A DNA stretch of 55,371 nucleotides from Microbacteriaceae bacterium (GTDB lineage: Bacteria; Actinomycetota; Actinomycetes; Actinomycetales; Microbacteriaceae). Shown piece after piece: positions 21,254 through 30,562 of the stretch. Each line of letters starts with the position of its first letter. The first letter of the stretch is position 1. The translations under genes were made by a program, and so were the position numbers. Location of the stretch: NCBI GenBank assembly GCA_947378555.1, contig CANCKM010000001.1:1-55371 (forward strand), in the 5' to 3' direction. A model generated the notes under the pieces. The model was not told the origin of the DNA. It searched no databases and saw nothing but the letters and a program-made list of their open reading frames with translations.

Positions 21254-22330
21254 CTCGCAAATCTCTTGAAAGCTGGCGAACAAAAGGTCAGTCGGTGGGG
21301 CGTTCATGATTGTCGGTTTGGCAACAGCGTCGAGAACGACAAAGCGCAGGTTTCCGGCTCGGGATTTCTTATCACGTTGCATTGCCGCCAAGAGCTGTGG
21401 CCAACGATCGGCGCGGTAGCTAATCGGCAAGCCGAGCAAAGTCAAAACGCTGCGGTGGCGTGCAACAACTTCGTCGCTTAGTCGCCCGGCCAGCCGTCCA
21501 AGCTCGGCCACGAAGACCATCCCGATGGATATCGCCGCACCGTGGCGCCACTTATATCGCTCGGCGAGTTCAATGGCGTGCCCAAGAGTGTGACCATAGT
21601 TGAGGTATTCCCTGACGCCCGATTCCTTAAAGTCCTCGGCAACCACCTTCGCCTTGATTGCAATCGAACGCTCAATGATTTCTGCGAACACCGCACTAGT
21701 CGGATCGGTGGCAAGGGCCACATCCTGCTCAATCAGTTCAAGGATGCGCTCATCGGCAATGAAGCCGTACTTCACGACCTCACCAAAACCGGCGAGAATC
21801 TCGTTGCGAGGAAGGGTTAGGAGGGCATCGAGATCGGTTATGACGGCGCTAGGTGCGTGAAAGACACCAACCAGGTTCTTTCCCTCTGCGGTGTTGATTC
21901 CCGTTTTACCTCCGATAGCGGCGTCGACCATCCCCAAAAGTGTCGTTGGGATCTGAATCAACCTCACGCCTCGCAACCAGGTTCCAGCGACGAATCCTGC
22001 GAGGTCGGTGGTTGCGCCACCACCCAACCCGATTACGGCGTCAGATCGAGTGAAGTCTGTCTTGCCCATAATCCCCCAGCAGAAGGCAGCCACCTCAACA
22101 CGCTTAGCATCTTCGCTCTCGGGGACACCGGCGAGAATTGCCTCGTATCCATCGTTAATTAATTGGTCACGCAGCAACTCGGCGGTAGCAGCTAAACCGA
22201 CCGGGTGAACGATGAGAACTTTGCGGACCGAGCCACCTAGACTCTTTGCAACCTCACCAAGCAAGGCCCTGCCGATGATCACGGGGTAAGGGTTGTCGCC
22301 GCCGACCGTAATGATTTTTGAATCAGACAT
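21251..22330 (-). CDS. aroB: 3-Dehydroquinate synthase
   Basis: Second shikimate step, an NAD-dependent carbaphosphate synthase. The nucleotide-binding GLGGGATTDLAGFVAGTW (near residue 100) and the PTTLLGMVDAAIGGKTGIN block (near 128-147) are intact, and metal-ligand regions follow (GFGEVVKYG; the LNYGHTLGHAIE His cluster near 245). 359 residues, ATG start. It lies in the aroC-aroK-aroB-aroQ cluster. Confidence 0.97.
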   Translation of the reverse strand: MSDSKIITVGGDNPYPVIIGRALLGEVAKSLGGSVRKVLIVHPVGLAATAELLRDQLINDGYEAILAGVPESEDAKRVEVAAFCWGIMGKTDFTRSDAVIGLGGGATTDLAGFVAGTWLRGVRLIQIPTTLLGMVDAAIGGKTGINTAEGKNLVGVFHAPSAVITDLDALLTLPRNEILAGFGEVVKYGFIADERILELIEQDVALATDPTSAVFAEIIERSIAIKAKVVAEDFKESGVREYLNYGHTLGHAIELAERYKWRHGAAISIGMVFVAELGRLAGRLSDEVVARHRSVLTLLGLPISYRADRWPQLLAAMQRDKKSRAGNLRFVVLDAVAKPTIMNAPPTDLLFASFQEICE

Positions 22331-22341
22331 GAGAACCCGAT

Positions 22342-22839
22342 CTACTTGGATTGTATTAGTTCGCGAATTTCAGCCACCGTCGTGGCCAAGGATTTTCCTG
22401 ATGTGTCCACTTCGAAATCGCAGACCATCTGATACACGGGCTTACGCTCTTCGTAAATGCGCCGCCAGGCTTCAACGCCATCCTTTAGCAATGGACGCTT
22501 GCCGCCCTTGAGCCTTGACCCGATGTGACGCCCGTTTGTCGCGAGATAAATAACGGTTGAGTCTCTGAGTAAAACCTGCGATCTTGCACTCAACACGGCT
22601 CCCCCGCCCGTTGCCACAATCCCCGGCGCTCGAAGTGCAAACTCCAACGCCTGCTCTTCGAACTCACGGAACTTCTCTTCACCAAGCTTGGCAAATATTT
22701 CAGGAATCGCTCCGTGCTCAGCGACAACCAGGGAGTCGGTATCTACGAACGGCAGCTTAAGTACCTTGCTTAACTTGCGCCCGATGGTGGTCTTACCGAC
22801 ACCCATTGGGCCGACTAAAACCACAACATCACTCTTCAA
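22342..22839 (-). CDS. aroK: Shikimate kinase
   Basis: Phosphorylates shikimate. The P-loop is GPMGVGKTT (residues 10-18); shikimate-binding Asp35 is in FVDTDSLV, GGGAV is near residue 78, and the lid contains RLKGGKRPLL. 165 residues. The start is TTG with AGGTG five bases upstream. It lies 8 nt after aroC and 11 nt before aroB. Confidence 0.96.
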   Translation of the reverse strand: MKSDVVVLVGPMGVGKTTIGRKLSKVLKLPFVDTDSLVVAEHGAIPEIFAKLGEEKFREFEEQALEFALRAPGIVATGGGAVLSARSQVLLRDSTVIYLATNGRHIGSRLKGGKRPLLKDGVEAWRRIYEERKPVYQMVCDFEVDTSGKSLATTVAEIRELIQSK

Positions 22840-22847
22840 GATGGCAC

Positions 22848-24038
22848 CTAGTCGAATGACCGGAGTACCGCTGGAATATTAGCGAGATAAGATTCCATGT
22901 TCCGCTTCGTCTCGGAAACGGAGTCGCCACCGAACTTCTCGAGTACCGAGTTGGCTAGAACGAGACTCACCATCGCCTCGGCTACAACACCGGCCGCTGG
23001 AACCGCGCAAACGTCTGATCGCTGGTGATGGGCTTTGGCCGCTTCACCGGTTGCTACGTCGATTGTGGCTAGCGCCTTTGGGATTGTGGATATTGGCTTC
23101 ATGGCGACCCGCACGCGCAGGATTTCTCCATTGGTCATGCCACCCTCAATGCCACCGGCACGATCGGTTAGGCGTCTTACGACTCCGTTGGAATCGCGCT
23201 GAATCTCGTCGTGCGCCTGAGAGCCTCGGCGTCGCGCCGTCTCGAACCCGTCGCCAACCTCGACTCCCTTTATGGCTTGAATGCCCATTAGAGCGCCAGC
23301 CAACTGTGAGTCGAGTCGACGATCCCAGTGAACATAGGAACCGAGGCCCGGAGGTAAACCATAAACCAGGGTCTCGGTTACACCACCGAGGGTGTCGCCC
23401 TCCTTGTGACATTCGTCAACCTCATGAATCATGGCTGCCGAAGTCTGAGCGTCGAAGCAGCGAAGCGGGTCGGCGTCAAGAGCTTGCAGGTCACTAGGGC
23501 TAGGCAGTTCGAGGCTAGTGGAACTCACTGTTCCGATAGCGACGGTGTGAGTAACCAACTCGATGCCCAAGGCCGATAAAAACTTTGCAGCGACAGAACC
23601 CAATGCGACCCTTGCGGCTGTCTCGCGGGCACTGGCTCGCTCGAGCACCGGCCGACTGTCAAGAAAACCGTACTTTTGCATGCCGGTAAAGTCCGCGTGC
23701 CCCGGTCTAGGTCGGGTAAGCGGTTCTGAACGGGCGCCGGTAAGCGAATCTGAATCCACCGGATCGGCGGACATGATGTCTTTCCATTTTGGCCATTCGG
23801 TGTTAGCTACCGTTATCGCCAGTGGTCCACCCTGGGTCAGTCCGTGTCGAACTCCGCCACTCAGCGAAACCTCGTCCTGTTCGAACTTCATGCGGGCCCC
23901 TCGGCCATAACCCAGTCGGCGGCGGGCTAGAGCCGTCTGCACCTCGGCGGTGGTTATCTCAATTCCGGCGGGAAGGCCCTCGAGTACGGCAACAAGTTCA
24001 GGGCCGTGTGACTCACCGGCAGTAATCCAACGCAACAT
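22848..24038 (-). CDS. aroC: Chorismate synthase
   Basis: Final step to chorismate, requiring reduced FMN. Family signatures are the N-terminal [38 protein letters not shown], and the [12 protein letters not shown] block near residue 135. At 396 residues it is of normal actinobacterial length. The ATG comes 41 nt after aroE. The aroF/aroG (DAHP synthase) and aroA genes are not here. Confidence 0.97.
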   Translation of the reverse strand: MLRWITAGESHGPELVAVLEGLPAGIEITTAEVQTALARRRLGYGRGARMKFEQDEVSLSGGVRHGLTQGGPLAITVANTEWPKWKDIMSADPVDSDSLTGARSEPLTRPRPGHADFTGMQKYGFLDSRPVLERASARETAARVALGSVAAKFLSALGIELVTHTVAIGTVSSTSLELPSPSDLQALDADPLRCFDAQTSAAMIHEVDECHKEGDTLGGVTETLVYGLPPGLGSYVHWDRRLDSQLAGALMGIQAIKGVEVGDGFETARRRGSQAHDEIQRDSNGVVRRLTDRAGGIEGGMTNGEILRVRVAMKPISTIPKALATIDVATGEAAKAHHQRSDVCAVPAAGVVAEAMVSLVLANSVLEKFGGDSVSETKRNMESYLANIPAVLRSFD

Positions 24039-24079
24039 ACTCGCAATTCTGCCACAACTGAAAGGCTGTGGGCTTCAGG

Positions 24080-24928
24080 TTATTGAACGTTTAGCTCTAA
24101 GGCGTGACGCATTGCCTCGAGAGAGGCCGATTCTTGGGTGAGCGGGAGCTCTGGGCTGCCGGATACAAAAATCCGTACCTGGGCAATGGCTTGCCAATAA
24201 AGCATTTCTATGCCCGAGACAACAACGTTGCGATTGCGCAACCACAGCTTCGCCAGTTCACTTGGCCACGGTTGGTAGGCGACGTCGAAAAGCGAACCCG
24301 TTGGCTGCCAGGCTCTCTTTGACAATAGTTGCGCAGCAATCGTGTCAAGTGAGTGCGCGGGCAACGTGCTGATGCAAAGATCGGATTTCTTGAGTGCGCG
24401 TGCCAGGTTTGCCGTCACATCAACGCTCAAACCTAAAGACCTGGCGAACCAAAGCAGTTGCGACCGAGTGGCTTCATTTCGAGCATGCAGGGTGATTTTG
24501 GCGTCGGGGGCGAAGTCTCGTACGGCGACAATAGCCGAATAAGCCGTTGCGCCGGACCCAACGATCAGCACTGTCTTTGGTGTGGGAATGCCAGATTTAG
24601 TGATTGCCTGCACAATACCGAAAACATCGGTATTGAACCCCGCCCAGAGATCGCCCTGCCGAACCAGTGTGTTCACCGCACCGGTTAGCTGAGCCACCGG
24701 ATCAAGGACATGTGCAAGTCGAGCAGCCTCTTCCTTCAGTGGCATGGTCACGCTCAAACCCAACCAGCTCTCGTCAAGTGACTCTACAAAGGGCCTGAGG
24801 GCGCCAGGGTTTATTTCGACCCGCTCATAGCTCCAGGGCAAGTTGAGCACTCGGTACGCGGCACTGTGAATCGCGGGTGATTTCGAGTGGTCGATGGGCG
24901 AACCAAGAACTGCGAGGCGCCTATCCAT
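24080..24928 (-). CDS. aroE: Shikimate dehydrogenase
   Basis: Reduces 3-dehydroshikimate with NADPH. The N-terminal substrate domain has SPIDHSKSPAIH with its Ser pair and LSVTMPLKEEA with catalytic Lys65; Asn86 (GAVNT) and Asp101 (GFNTD) complete the site. The cofactor loop reads VGSGATAYSA near residue 122 instead of the usual GAGGA/GSGGAA form, so cofactor preference is less certain. The open frame extends 21 codons into mltG, but the ATG at 24928 matches the family N-terminus and overlaps mltG by 8 nt. 282 aa. Confidence 0.94.
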   Translation of the reverse strand: MDRRLAVLGSPIDHSKSPAIHSAAYRVLNLPWSYERVEINPGALRPFVESLDESWLGLSVTMPLKEEAARLAHVLDPVAQLTGAVNTLVRQGDLWAGFNTDVFGIVQAITKSGIPTPKTVLIVGSGATAYSAIVAVRDFAPDAKITLHARNEATRSQLLWFARSLGLSVDVTANLARALKKSDLCISTLPAHSLDTIAAQLLSKRAWQPTGSLFDVAYQPWPSELAKLWLRNRNVVVSGIEMLYWQAIAQVRIFVSGSPELPLTQESASLEAMRHALELNVQ

Positions 24929-25961
24929 TCCAACCCGGATTCTCTTGGATCCAACGACGGAAAATCTGTACCGCCTGGTCATGCTCGGCAATCGTGTTGC
25001 TGAAGACCGTCTCGCCAGTCGCTAGGTTTACGGCGCAGAAATACAACCAGGAACCCTTTGCGGGTTGAAGCGCCGCGTCGATGGCGGTCGAACCAGGTGC
25101 ACCGATCGCGCCGATTGGAAGGCCAAGGTGAACATAGGTGTTATAGCCGTTGGGATCCGCTCTTTCGGCATCGGTCGTGGTCACGGTTGACCCACCGGAC
25201 CCGTAGCTGACCGTTGCATCCGATTGAAGTGGCATACCAATCTTGAGTCGATTATTAAAAACCGCAGAGACCTTATAGAAATCCGCAGTCAATCTAGCTT
25301 CTTTTTGGATTATGGACGCCAAGGTCAAAACCCGGTGTCGATTGGCAATCGGGACCTTAAAGGAATCCAATTCCTGATAGGTGCGCGAAACCATAACCTT
25401 CAAAATTTCGGTAGCCGAGATTGCCGGGTCGAATGAATAAGTTGCTGGAAACAAGTATCCATCCGCTGAAGGTTCGTTGCTAGGAATGCCCAGGGTCGAC
25501 AGTTGCTTGCTGGCAGCCTCAAAGTCAGACCGAGGCAAGCCGGTAGCCGCGCTGAGCTGCGCCAGGACCACTCCGATGCGAAGGCCCTCTTTGATGGTCA
25601 CGCGATTCACAACCGCATTATTGGCGTCAGCTAATACCTTGAGCACATCCTCGGTGGTCATGTTCAGTTGAAGCCGATAGGTCCCCGGGTAGAAAATCGG
25701 GTTCTTAGCAACCACCTTTTTGTATGAAGAGCTGAAGTTCTTCAACACTCCCTGTGCCACTAGGTCGCGCACAATGGTCTCGCCATCATCACCGGCACTC
25801 ACCACGAACTCGACTTTGCCGACCGACGGGCCAGAAAACTCGCTTGAAAAAAAGGTCTCATAGGTCGCTCGCAAGGCACTTCGATTTGCGAAGGCTAAAC
25901 CTCCCCCAACTAGCAAACCGGTGGCAATGACGGCCACCAATCGCACCATGTTTCTATTCAT
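24921..25961 (-). CDS. mltG: Endolytic murein transglycosylase MltG (YceG-like)
   Basis: Membrane-anchored lytic transglycosylase that cleaves nascent peptidoglycan and limits glycan length. It has one N-terminal membrane segment (about residues 6-26), a LysM-like region (about 48-110) and the YceG catalytic domain. The catalytic Glu is Glu221 in ASIIQKEARL, followed by VSAVFNNRLKIGMPLQSD. At 346 residues it lacks the long disordered N-terminal tail common in larger actinobacterial genomes. It lies in the conserved alaS-ruvX-mltG-aroE string, 7 nt after ruvX. Confidence 0.95.
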   Translation of the reverse strand: MNRNMVRLVAVIATGLLVGGGLAFANRSALRATYETFFSSEFSGPSVGKVEFVVSAGDDGETIVRDLVAQGVLKNFSSSYKKVVAKNPIFYPGTYRLQLNMTTEDVLKVLADANNAVVNRVTIKEGLRIGVVLAQLSAATGLPRSDFEAASKQLSTLGIPSNEPSADGYLFPATYSFDPAISATEILKVMVSRTYQELDSFKVPIANRHRVLTLASIIQKEARLTADFYKVSAVFNNRLKIGMPLQSDATVSYGSGGSTVTTTDAERADPNGYNTYVHLGLPIGAIGAPGSTAIDAALQPAKGSWLYFCAVNLATGETVFSNTIAEHDQAVQIFRRWIQENPGWNG

Positions 25962-25968
25962 TGCGAAT

Positions 25969-26436
25969 CTAATCCTTTTCGAAATCGGTGAGCGGTATTC
26001 CGGGAAGCACCCCGGTTTTTTCGATGTTCAGCGCTTGCTCCAAAATTAACGTTGCCGCTACTTGATCAACAACTTTGCGAGCCTGTTTATTGCCTCTGCC
26101 GGCATTCTTCAGAATCGCATTCGCGCTCACGCTCGTCATGCGCTCGTCAATCAGTCGCACGGGAACGCTAAGTTTCTGCTCGATGGCCTTGGCGAGATTT
26201 ACCGCATCCATAGTTGATGCAGTGTTCGTTGCCCGAAGCGAAAGAGGCAGGCCGACGTAAATCTCTAGAAGCTCGTATTCGGAAACGATGGATGCTAAGG
26301 CCTCGGCGGTTTGCTGATCGTCCGCCAACCTTTTTAGGTTGGAAAGTGGTGATGCCAAGATGCCGTGCGGGTCAGAAATTGCCAAGCCAACACGCACCGT
26401 GCCGGCATCGATTCCAAGTCGCCGACCCAAACGCAT
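25969..26436 (-). CDS. ruvX: Putative pre-16S rRNA nuclease / Holliday junction resolvase-like protein (YqgF/RuvX)
   Basis: RNase H-fold nuclease of the YqgF family, implicated in 16S rRNA 5'-end maturation. Asp10 in LGIDAGTVRVGLA, the DERMTSVSA motif near residue 97, and KVVDQVAATLILEQAL near 123 supply the acidic metal ligands. 155 residues. It lies 2 nt after alaS and 7 nt before mltG, the standard actinobacterial neighbourhood. Confidence 0.94.
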   Translation of the reverse strand: MRLGRRLGIDAGTVRVGLAISDPHGILASPLSNLKRLADDQQTAEALASIVSEYELLEIYVGLPLSLRATNTASTMDAVNLAKAIEQKLSVPVRLIDERMTSVSANAILKNAGRGNKQARKVVDQVAATLILEQALNIEKTGVLPGIPLTDFEKD

Positions 26437-26438
26437 GC

Positions 26439-29096
26439 TTAGGCAACCAGTCCTGATCTAATCGCTTGAATAGCCTGAGGAATGGCTGACACGGAAGTGC
26501 CGCCGCCCTGCGCGATGTCGTCCTTGCCACCACCGCCACCGCCTAGAACAGCACTTGCCAAACGCACTAGCGCACCGGCTTTGGCTCCCGCGGTTTGAGC
26601 GGACTTAGATGTCGCGACCACAACCATCGGCTTGTCACCGACGGTTCCGAAAATTGCTGAGACCAAGCTTTGTTCACCAGCCCGGTCACGAAGCCCGATT
26701 GCCAGAGCACGAAGGTCGTCGACGCTTTCAACAGTCTCAAGATCCAGCGCGACGTACCTGGTTTCACCGATTAGTTCTGCTTCGGCTAATAGCGCGGGCA
26801 CGCGAGACATCAATTGAGCAACCTGTTGTGCGGCCAGCTTGCGTTGAGCTACCTTGAGTTCTTCAATGGCAGAGTTAAGACGCTCTTCAAGTTGGTCTTT
26901 AGGTGCCTTGAGCGATTCGGTGAGTCTAGCCAATAGAGCACGTTCACTCGCAAAAGAGCGGAAAGCCTCCATGCCAACCAAAGCCTCAAGCCGGCGTGAA
27001 CCAGAACCGACCGAGGCCTCACCGATGAGTGAAACTAGACCAATTTGCGAACTTCTCGACACGTGAGTGCCACCACAGAGCTCTCTTGACCAGGGTCCGC
27101 CAACTTCAATGACACGCACCGAGTCGTCGTAGGTTTCACCGAACAACGCCACTGCACCCCATGCCTTGGCTTCGGCAAGCGACATATGCTGTGCGCTGAC
27201 AGCCAAATCCTGTCGAATGGCGAGGTTGGTTACCTCTTCAATTTCCGATTTGGTCTCGGCAGAGAGTGCTTGTGCCCAAGAAAAGTCGAGTCGAAGATAG
27301 CCGGGCTTATTGTACGAACCAGACTGAAGGGCGGTTGGTCCAAGAACTCGCCTAAGCGCAGCGTGCACCACGTGTGTGGCACTGTGCGCCTGACAGGCTC
27401 CCAAGCGCCAGTCGGCGTCAACGACGGTGGTAGCGAGTGAACCCGAACCGAGCTGGCCCTTGCGAACCAAGACCTTGTGACTAACCAAACCCTTGATCGG
27501 TTTTTGCACGTCGAGTACTTCGAGTTCGAAACCGTCGCCCAAGATCAGACCGGAATCTGAATCCTGGCCTCCGGATTCGGCATAGAAACTGGTTTCATCA
27601 AGAAAGACCTCGGCCAAATCGCCAGCCTGAATCGATTGAACCGCTTTACCCTCTTTGAGTAACCCAATAACTTTGGCCTCGGTTTGCAACTCTTCGTAAC
27701 CGGTGAACCTGGTCACACCCATCGCGCGCAGACCGCTGTAGGCAGACAAGTCAGTGCCACCAAGCTTCTTCTCGCGAGCATCCGCTTTTGCACGGTTTTT
27801 CTGCTCATTCATCAGGGCCTTGAAAACATCGCGGTCAACCGAGACTCCGGCTTCCTCTGCAATTTCAAGAGTCAAATCGATTGGAAAGCCGTAAGTGTCG
27901 TGCAACAGGAAGGCTGTGTCGCCCGGAAGCTCATTCCTACCAGCTGACTTTATTGAAGCTACGGCCAAGTCGAGCACGGTGGTTCCCGAAGCCAGAGTTC
28001 TGAGGAAGGCCTCTTCCTCGGCTATCGCGGTGTTTTGAATTCTTGAGAAATCGGTTTCCAACTCTGGATACGAGTGCTTCATCGCATCCTTTGAGGTCAG
28101 AAAAAGTTCGGCGAAGGCGGGAGCGTCGACACCTAGCAATCGCATAGCTCTAACCGAACGGCGCAGAAGTCGTCGCAGGACGTAGCCACGACCTTCATTT
28201 GCGGGAGTCACTCCATCACCAATCAGCATCAGTGAGGATCGCACGTGATCTGCTACCACTCGCATGCGAACGTCATCCTCGACGTTGGCACCGTAGGTCT
28301 TTCCTGATAGCGCTGCTGCTAGATCAAGAACTGGTCTTACCTGGTCGATTTCATAGAGGTTCTCGACTTCTTGAAGCAAGAATGCCAGTCTCTCCAACCC
28401 AAGGCCGGTATCAATGTTCTTCTTTGGCAACTCGCCGAGGATCTCAAAACTGTCTTTGCCGGTACCTGCCCCGCGCTCAAACTGCATGAAGACGAGGTTC
28501 CAGATTTCGATGTAGCGGTCTTCGTCAGCTTCTGGGCCGCCTTCGCGACCATACGCTGGGCCACGGTCGTAATAAATTTCACTGCATGGACCAGCTGGCC
28601 CGGGTTGCCCGGTCGACCAGTAGTTGTCCTTCATTCCCCGACGCTGAATGCGCTCGAATGGAATATCGGCGATTTCGCGCCACAGGGCTATTGACTCATC
28701 GTCGTCCTGATAAACGGTGACCCAGAGCTTTTGCTCATCGATCCCGTAGCCACCGGCTTCTCTTGAACCGGTGAGCAACTCCCAAGCGAAGGTAATCGCC
28801 TCTCGCTTGAAGTAATCTCCAAACGAGAAGTTGCCGTTCATCTGGAAGAACGTTCCGTGGCGAGTGGTCTTACCTACCTCGTCGATGTCAAGGGTTCTGA
28901 CGCACTTCTGAACGCTGGTGGCCCTGGAATACGGGGCAGGTATTAGACCGGTCATGTAAGGAATGAAAGGGACCATTCCGGCGACCGTAAAAAGTAAGGT
29001 GGGGTCTTCGCTGATCAGTGAAGCAGAAGGGACGACGGTGTGTCCCTTAGATTCAAAAAAATCGAGCCAACGACCGCGGATTTCAGCGGTTTGCAA
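26439..29096 (-). CDS. alaS: Alanyl-tRNA synthetase
   Basis: Class II synthetase, 885 residues and complete. The catalytic core begins QTAEIRGRWLDFFESKGH and includes SVQKCVRTLDIDEVGKTTRH. The editing domain has the zinc ligands His571 and His575 (HSATH) and Cys674/His678 (CGGTH). The C-terminal oligomerisation domain ends with GGGGGKDDIAQGGG. The start is TTG just before QTAEIRG with AGGA close upstream; no ATG fits the conserved start. No T-box leader is present: the gene upstream ends 11 nt away. Confidence 0.98.
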   Translation of the reverse strand: MQTAEIRGRWLDFFESKGHTVVPSASLISEDPTLLFTVAGMVPFIPYMTGLIPAPYSRATSVQKCVRTLDIDEVGKTTRHGTFFQMNGNFSFGDYFKREAITFAWELLTGSREAGGYGIDEQKLWVTVYQDDDESIALWREIADIPFERIQRRGMKDNYWSTGQPGPAGPCSEIYYDRGPAYGREGGPEADEDRYIEIWNLVFMQFERGAGTGKDSFEILGELPKKNIDTGLGLERLAFLLQEVENLYEIDQVRPVLDLAAALSGKTYGANVEDDVRMRVVADHVRSSLMLIGDGVTPANEGRGYVLRRLLRRSVRAMRLLGVDAPAFAELFLTSKDAMKHSYPELETDFSRIQNTAIAEEEAFLRTLASGTTVLDLAVASIKSAGRNELPGDTAFLLHDTYGFPIDLTLEIAEEAGVSVDRDVFKALMNEQKNRAKADAREKKLGGTDLSAYSGLRAMGVTRFTGYEELQTEAKVIGLLKEGKAVQSIQAGDLAEVFLDETSFYAESGGQDSDSGLILGDGFELEVLDVQKPIKGLVSHKVLVRKGQLGSGSLATTVVDADWRLGACQAHSATHVVHAALRRVLGPTALQSGSYNKPGYLRLDFSWAQALSAETKSEIEEVTNLAIRQDLAVSAQHMSLAEAKAWGAVALFGETYDDSVRVIEVGGPWSRELCGGTHVSRSSQIGLVSLIGEASVGSGSRRLEALVGMEAFRSFASERALLARLTESLKAPKDQLEERLNSAIEELKVAQRKLAAQQVAQLMSRVPALLAEAELIGETRYVALDLETVESVDDLRALAIGLRDRAGEQSLVSAIFGTVGDKPMVVVATSKSAQTAGAKAGALVRLASAVLGGGGGGKDDIAQGGGTSVSAIPQAIQAIRSGLVA

Positions 29097-29107
29097 TTGT
29101 CCTAGAC

Positions 29108-29350
29108 CTACGCGTCTGTTTTGCTTGAAGTTTGGGGCTTGCGCTTGGCAGCTGTCGTTTTTGCAGCGGCCTCTTCTCGGGCCAACTCGGCCTCGCGCTC
29201 TCGAAAGCCATCGCTAACTGCAGCGCCGAAATCCTTGGCACGATCACGTGCGCCAGAAACCAAGTTCTGGGCCGCTGGGTTCTCTGCTAGCTGCTTGCTG
29301 GCAAACATTCCCAGACCGATTCCAGCTGCAAACCAAAGAATCTTCTTCAT
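29108..29350 (-). CDS. Small single-pass membrane protein of the alaS-rpsD interval
   Basis: An 80-residue protein I cannot assign. It begins MKKILWFAAGIGLGMFAS, a short hydrophobic segment with glycines that is probably a membrane anchor, followed by a charged helical stretch (about 25-60, rich in Arg/Glu/Ala) and a Lys/Thr/Ser tail. Small proteins at this place are common in Microbacteriaceae. It is 7 nt after the DUF948 gene and 11 nt before alaS, so it is co-transcribed with them. Confidence 0.72.
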   Translation of the reverse strand: MKKILWFAAGIGLGMFASKQLAENPAAQNLVSGARDRAKDFGAAVSDGFREREAELAREEAAAKTTAAKRKPQTSSKTDA

Positions 29351-29357
29351 TTGAGAC

Positions 29358-29708
29358 CTACTTCTTTTTTCCGAGAAGTGCTGAACGAAGACCCTTTGTG
29401 AGCCCTGCGATCTTCACGAGCGGTGAACCAATGGCAGCCGAGAAAACCGCAACCATAGAGCTTATGTTTGTTGTTACTTCGGCGACGTTGGAGGTAATCA
29501 CATCAACTTTTGCCAACTGCTTGTTGGTGGCCGAAACGGTCTCGGTCAGTTCGGTGAGAAGTGGAGACATGTCCGCGCTCAAATCCCGAATGGAGTCTCT
29601 AGTTTCATCTAGAACCCCTCCGAATTTGATAAGCGGGACAGCAAGAAAAATCACTAGCAAAACAAAACCGCTTGCCGCGATGATGCCTGCGATGTCTCCA
29701 CCACTCAT
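29358..29708 (-). CDS. DUF948-type membrane protein
   Basis: A 116-residue protein with one N-terminal membrane segment (about residues 6-29) followed by a long amphipathic helix (about 35-90) with repeated Thr/Asn/Val/Leu spacing. It ends in a short Lys-rich tail (GKKK). This is the DUF948 layout. The family's function is unknown; the coiled-coil-like body suggests oligomerisation at the membrane. AGGAG lies 5 nt before the ATG. It is 34 nt after rpsD. Confidence 0.78.
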   Translation of the reverse strand: MSGGDIAGIIAASGFVLLVIFLAVPLIKFGGVLDETRDSIRDLSADMSPLLTELTETVSATNKQLAKVDVITSNVAEVTTNISSMVAVFSAAIGSPLVKIAGLTKGLRSALLGKKK

Positions 29709-29742
29709 TCGAACTCCTAAACCTGGATACTACTTACTACTA

Positions 29743-30372
29743 CTATCGCGCTGCGTAGTACTCAACCACAAGCTGAACTTCACAGGTGACTGGAACTTCG
29801 GCACGCTTTGGGCGGCGAAGTAGGGTTGCGTGTAGCTTGTCTAGCTGAACCTCTAGGTAAGCAGGAACTGCTGGCAACACGGCTACGTGTCCACCGGCGG
29901 CTGCAACCTGGAAAGGTTCGGTTGATTCACTCTTTTCAGCTACGTGAATCAGCTGTCCTGGCTTTACGCGGAAAGAAGGACGGTCAACACGCTCGCCATT
30001 GACCAGAATGTGGCGGTGAACCACCATCTGACGTGCCTGAGCGATGGTGCGGGCGATTCCGGCGCGAAGAACAAGTGCATCGAGACGCATTTCCAAAAGC
30101 TCAACCAGGTTTTCACCGGTTAGACCTTCGGTGCGCTTGGCCTCTTGGAAGGTCTTGCGAAGTTGTGCTTCGCGAATACCGTACTGGGCGCGAAGTCTCT
30201 GCTTCTCGCGAAGGCGAACAGCAAAGTCGCTGTCGGTCTTGCGCTTGGTGCGGCCGTGCTCACCTGGAGCATATGGGCGCTTTTCTAGGTACTTGGCTGC
30301 CTTCGGGGTGAGGGCGAGTCCAAGCGCTCTGGATAAGCGGGTCTTACTGCGAGTACGCGATGTCTTAGACAC
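29743..30372 (-). CDS. rpsD: Ribosomal protein S4 (uS4)
   Basis: Primary 16S-binding protein and a classical autoregulator. The 209-residue protein has the S4 N-terminal domain and the S4 RNA-binding motif (LDALVLRAGIARTIAQARQ to VNGERVDRPSF, residues about 92-140). It has no zinc-binding cysteines, so it is the C-minus paralogue type. The start is GTG with AAAGGA three bases upstream. In Actinobacteria rpsD often stands alone outside the alpha operon, as here. Its leader contains two hairpins (next entry). Confidence 0.97.
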   Translation of the reverse strand: MSKTSRTRSKTRLSRALGLALTPKAAKYLEKRPYAPGEHGRTKRKTDSDFAVRLREKQRLRAQYGIREAQLRKTFQEAKRTEGLTGENLVELLEMRLDALVLRAGIARTIAQARQMVVHRHILVNGERVDRPSFRVKPGQLIHVAEKSESTEPFQVAAAGGHVAVLPAVPAYLEVQLDKLHATLLRRPKRAEVPVTCEVQLVVEYYAAR

Positions 30373-30562
30373 GTATTCCTTTCGTATTTATCTATAGCTG
30401 CTTGTTCACAATGATGACGAGTCTTTCTTCGTCTTTGCATTTGCCACGGACCACCTGGCTATAAGGGTGGTCGCACCGTTGGGTATTCGTACAGCCGCGA
30501 ACGAAATACCCTAGTCGGCAACCTTTACAGTCTAGCAAACTCAGTCCAGTTGGCGCAGTTGT
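30373..30562 (-). promoter_or_regulatory. rpsD leader with two inverted repeats
   Basis: This 190-nt gap between rarA and rpsD holds no gene. On the minus strand the first hairpin spans 30511-30481: GGGTATTTCGT pairs with ACGAATACCC (10 bp with one bulged T). The second spans 30472-30449: GACCACC pairs with GGTGGTC (7 bp) around a 10-nt loop. Neither is followed by a T run, so they do not look like terminators. TTGCTA and TAGGGT elements near 30540 and 30510 may form a promoter with long spacing. An S4 autoregulatory leader is a reasonable guess but not shown. Confidence 0.5.

Noticed and set aside
29097-29107. T-box leader upstream of alaS
   Set aside because: Only 11 nt separate it from the upstream gene.
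30481-30511. Hairpin before rpsD read as the rarA terminator
   Set aside because: No T run follows on the minus strand; a structured leader is a better description.
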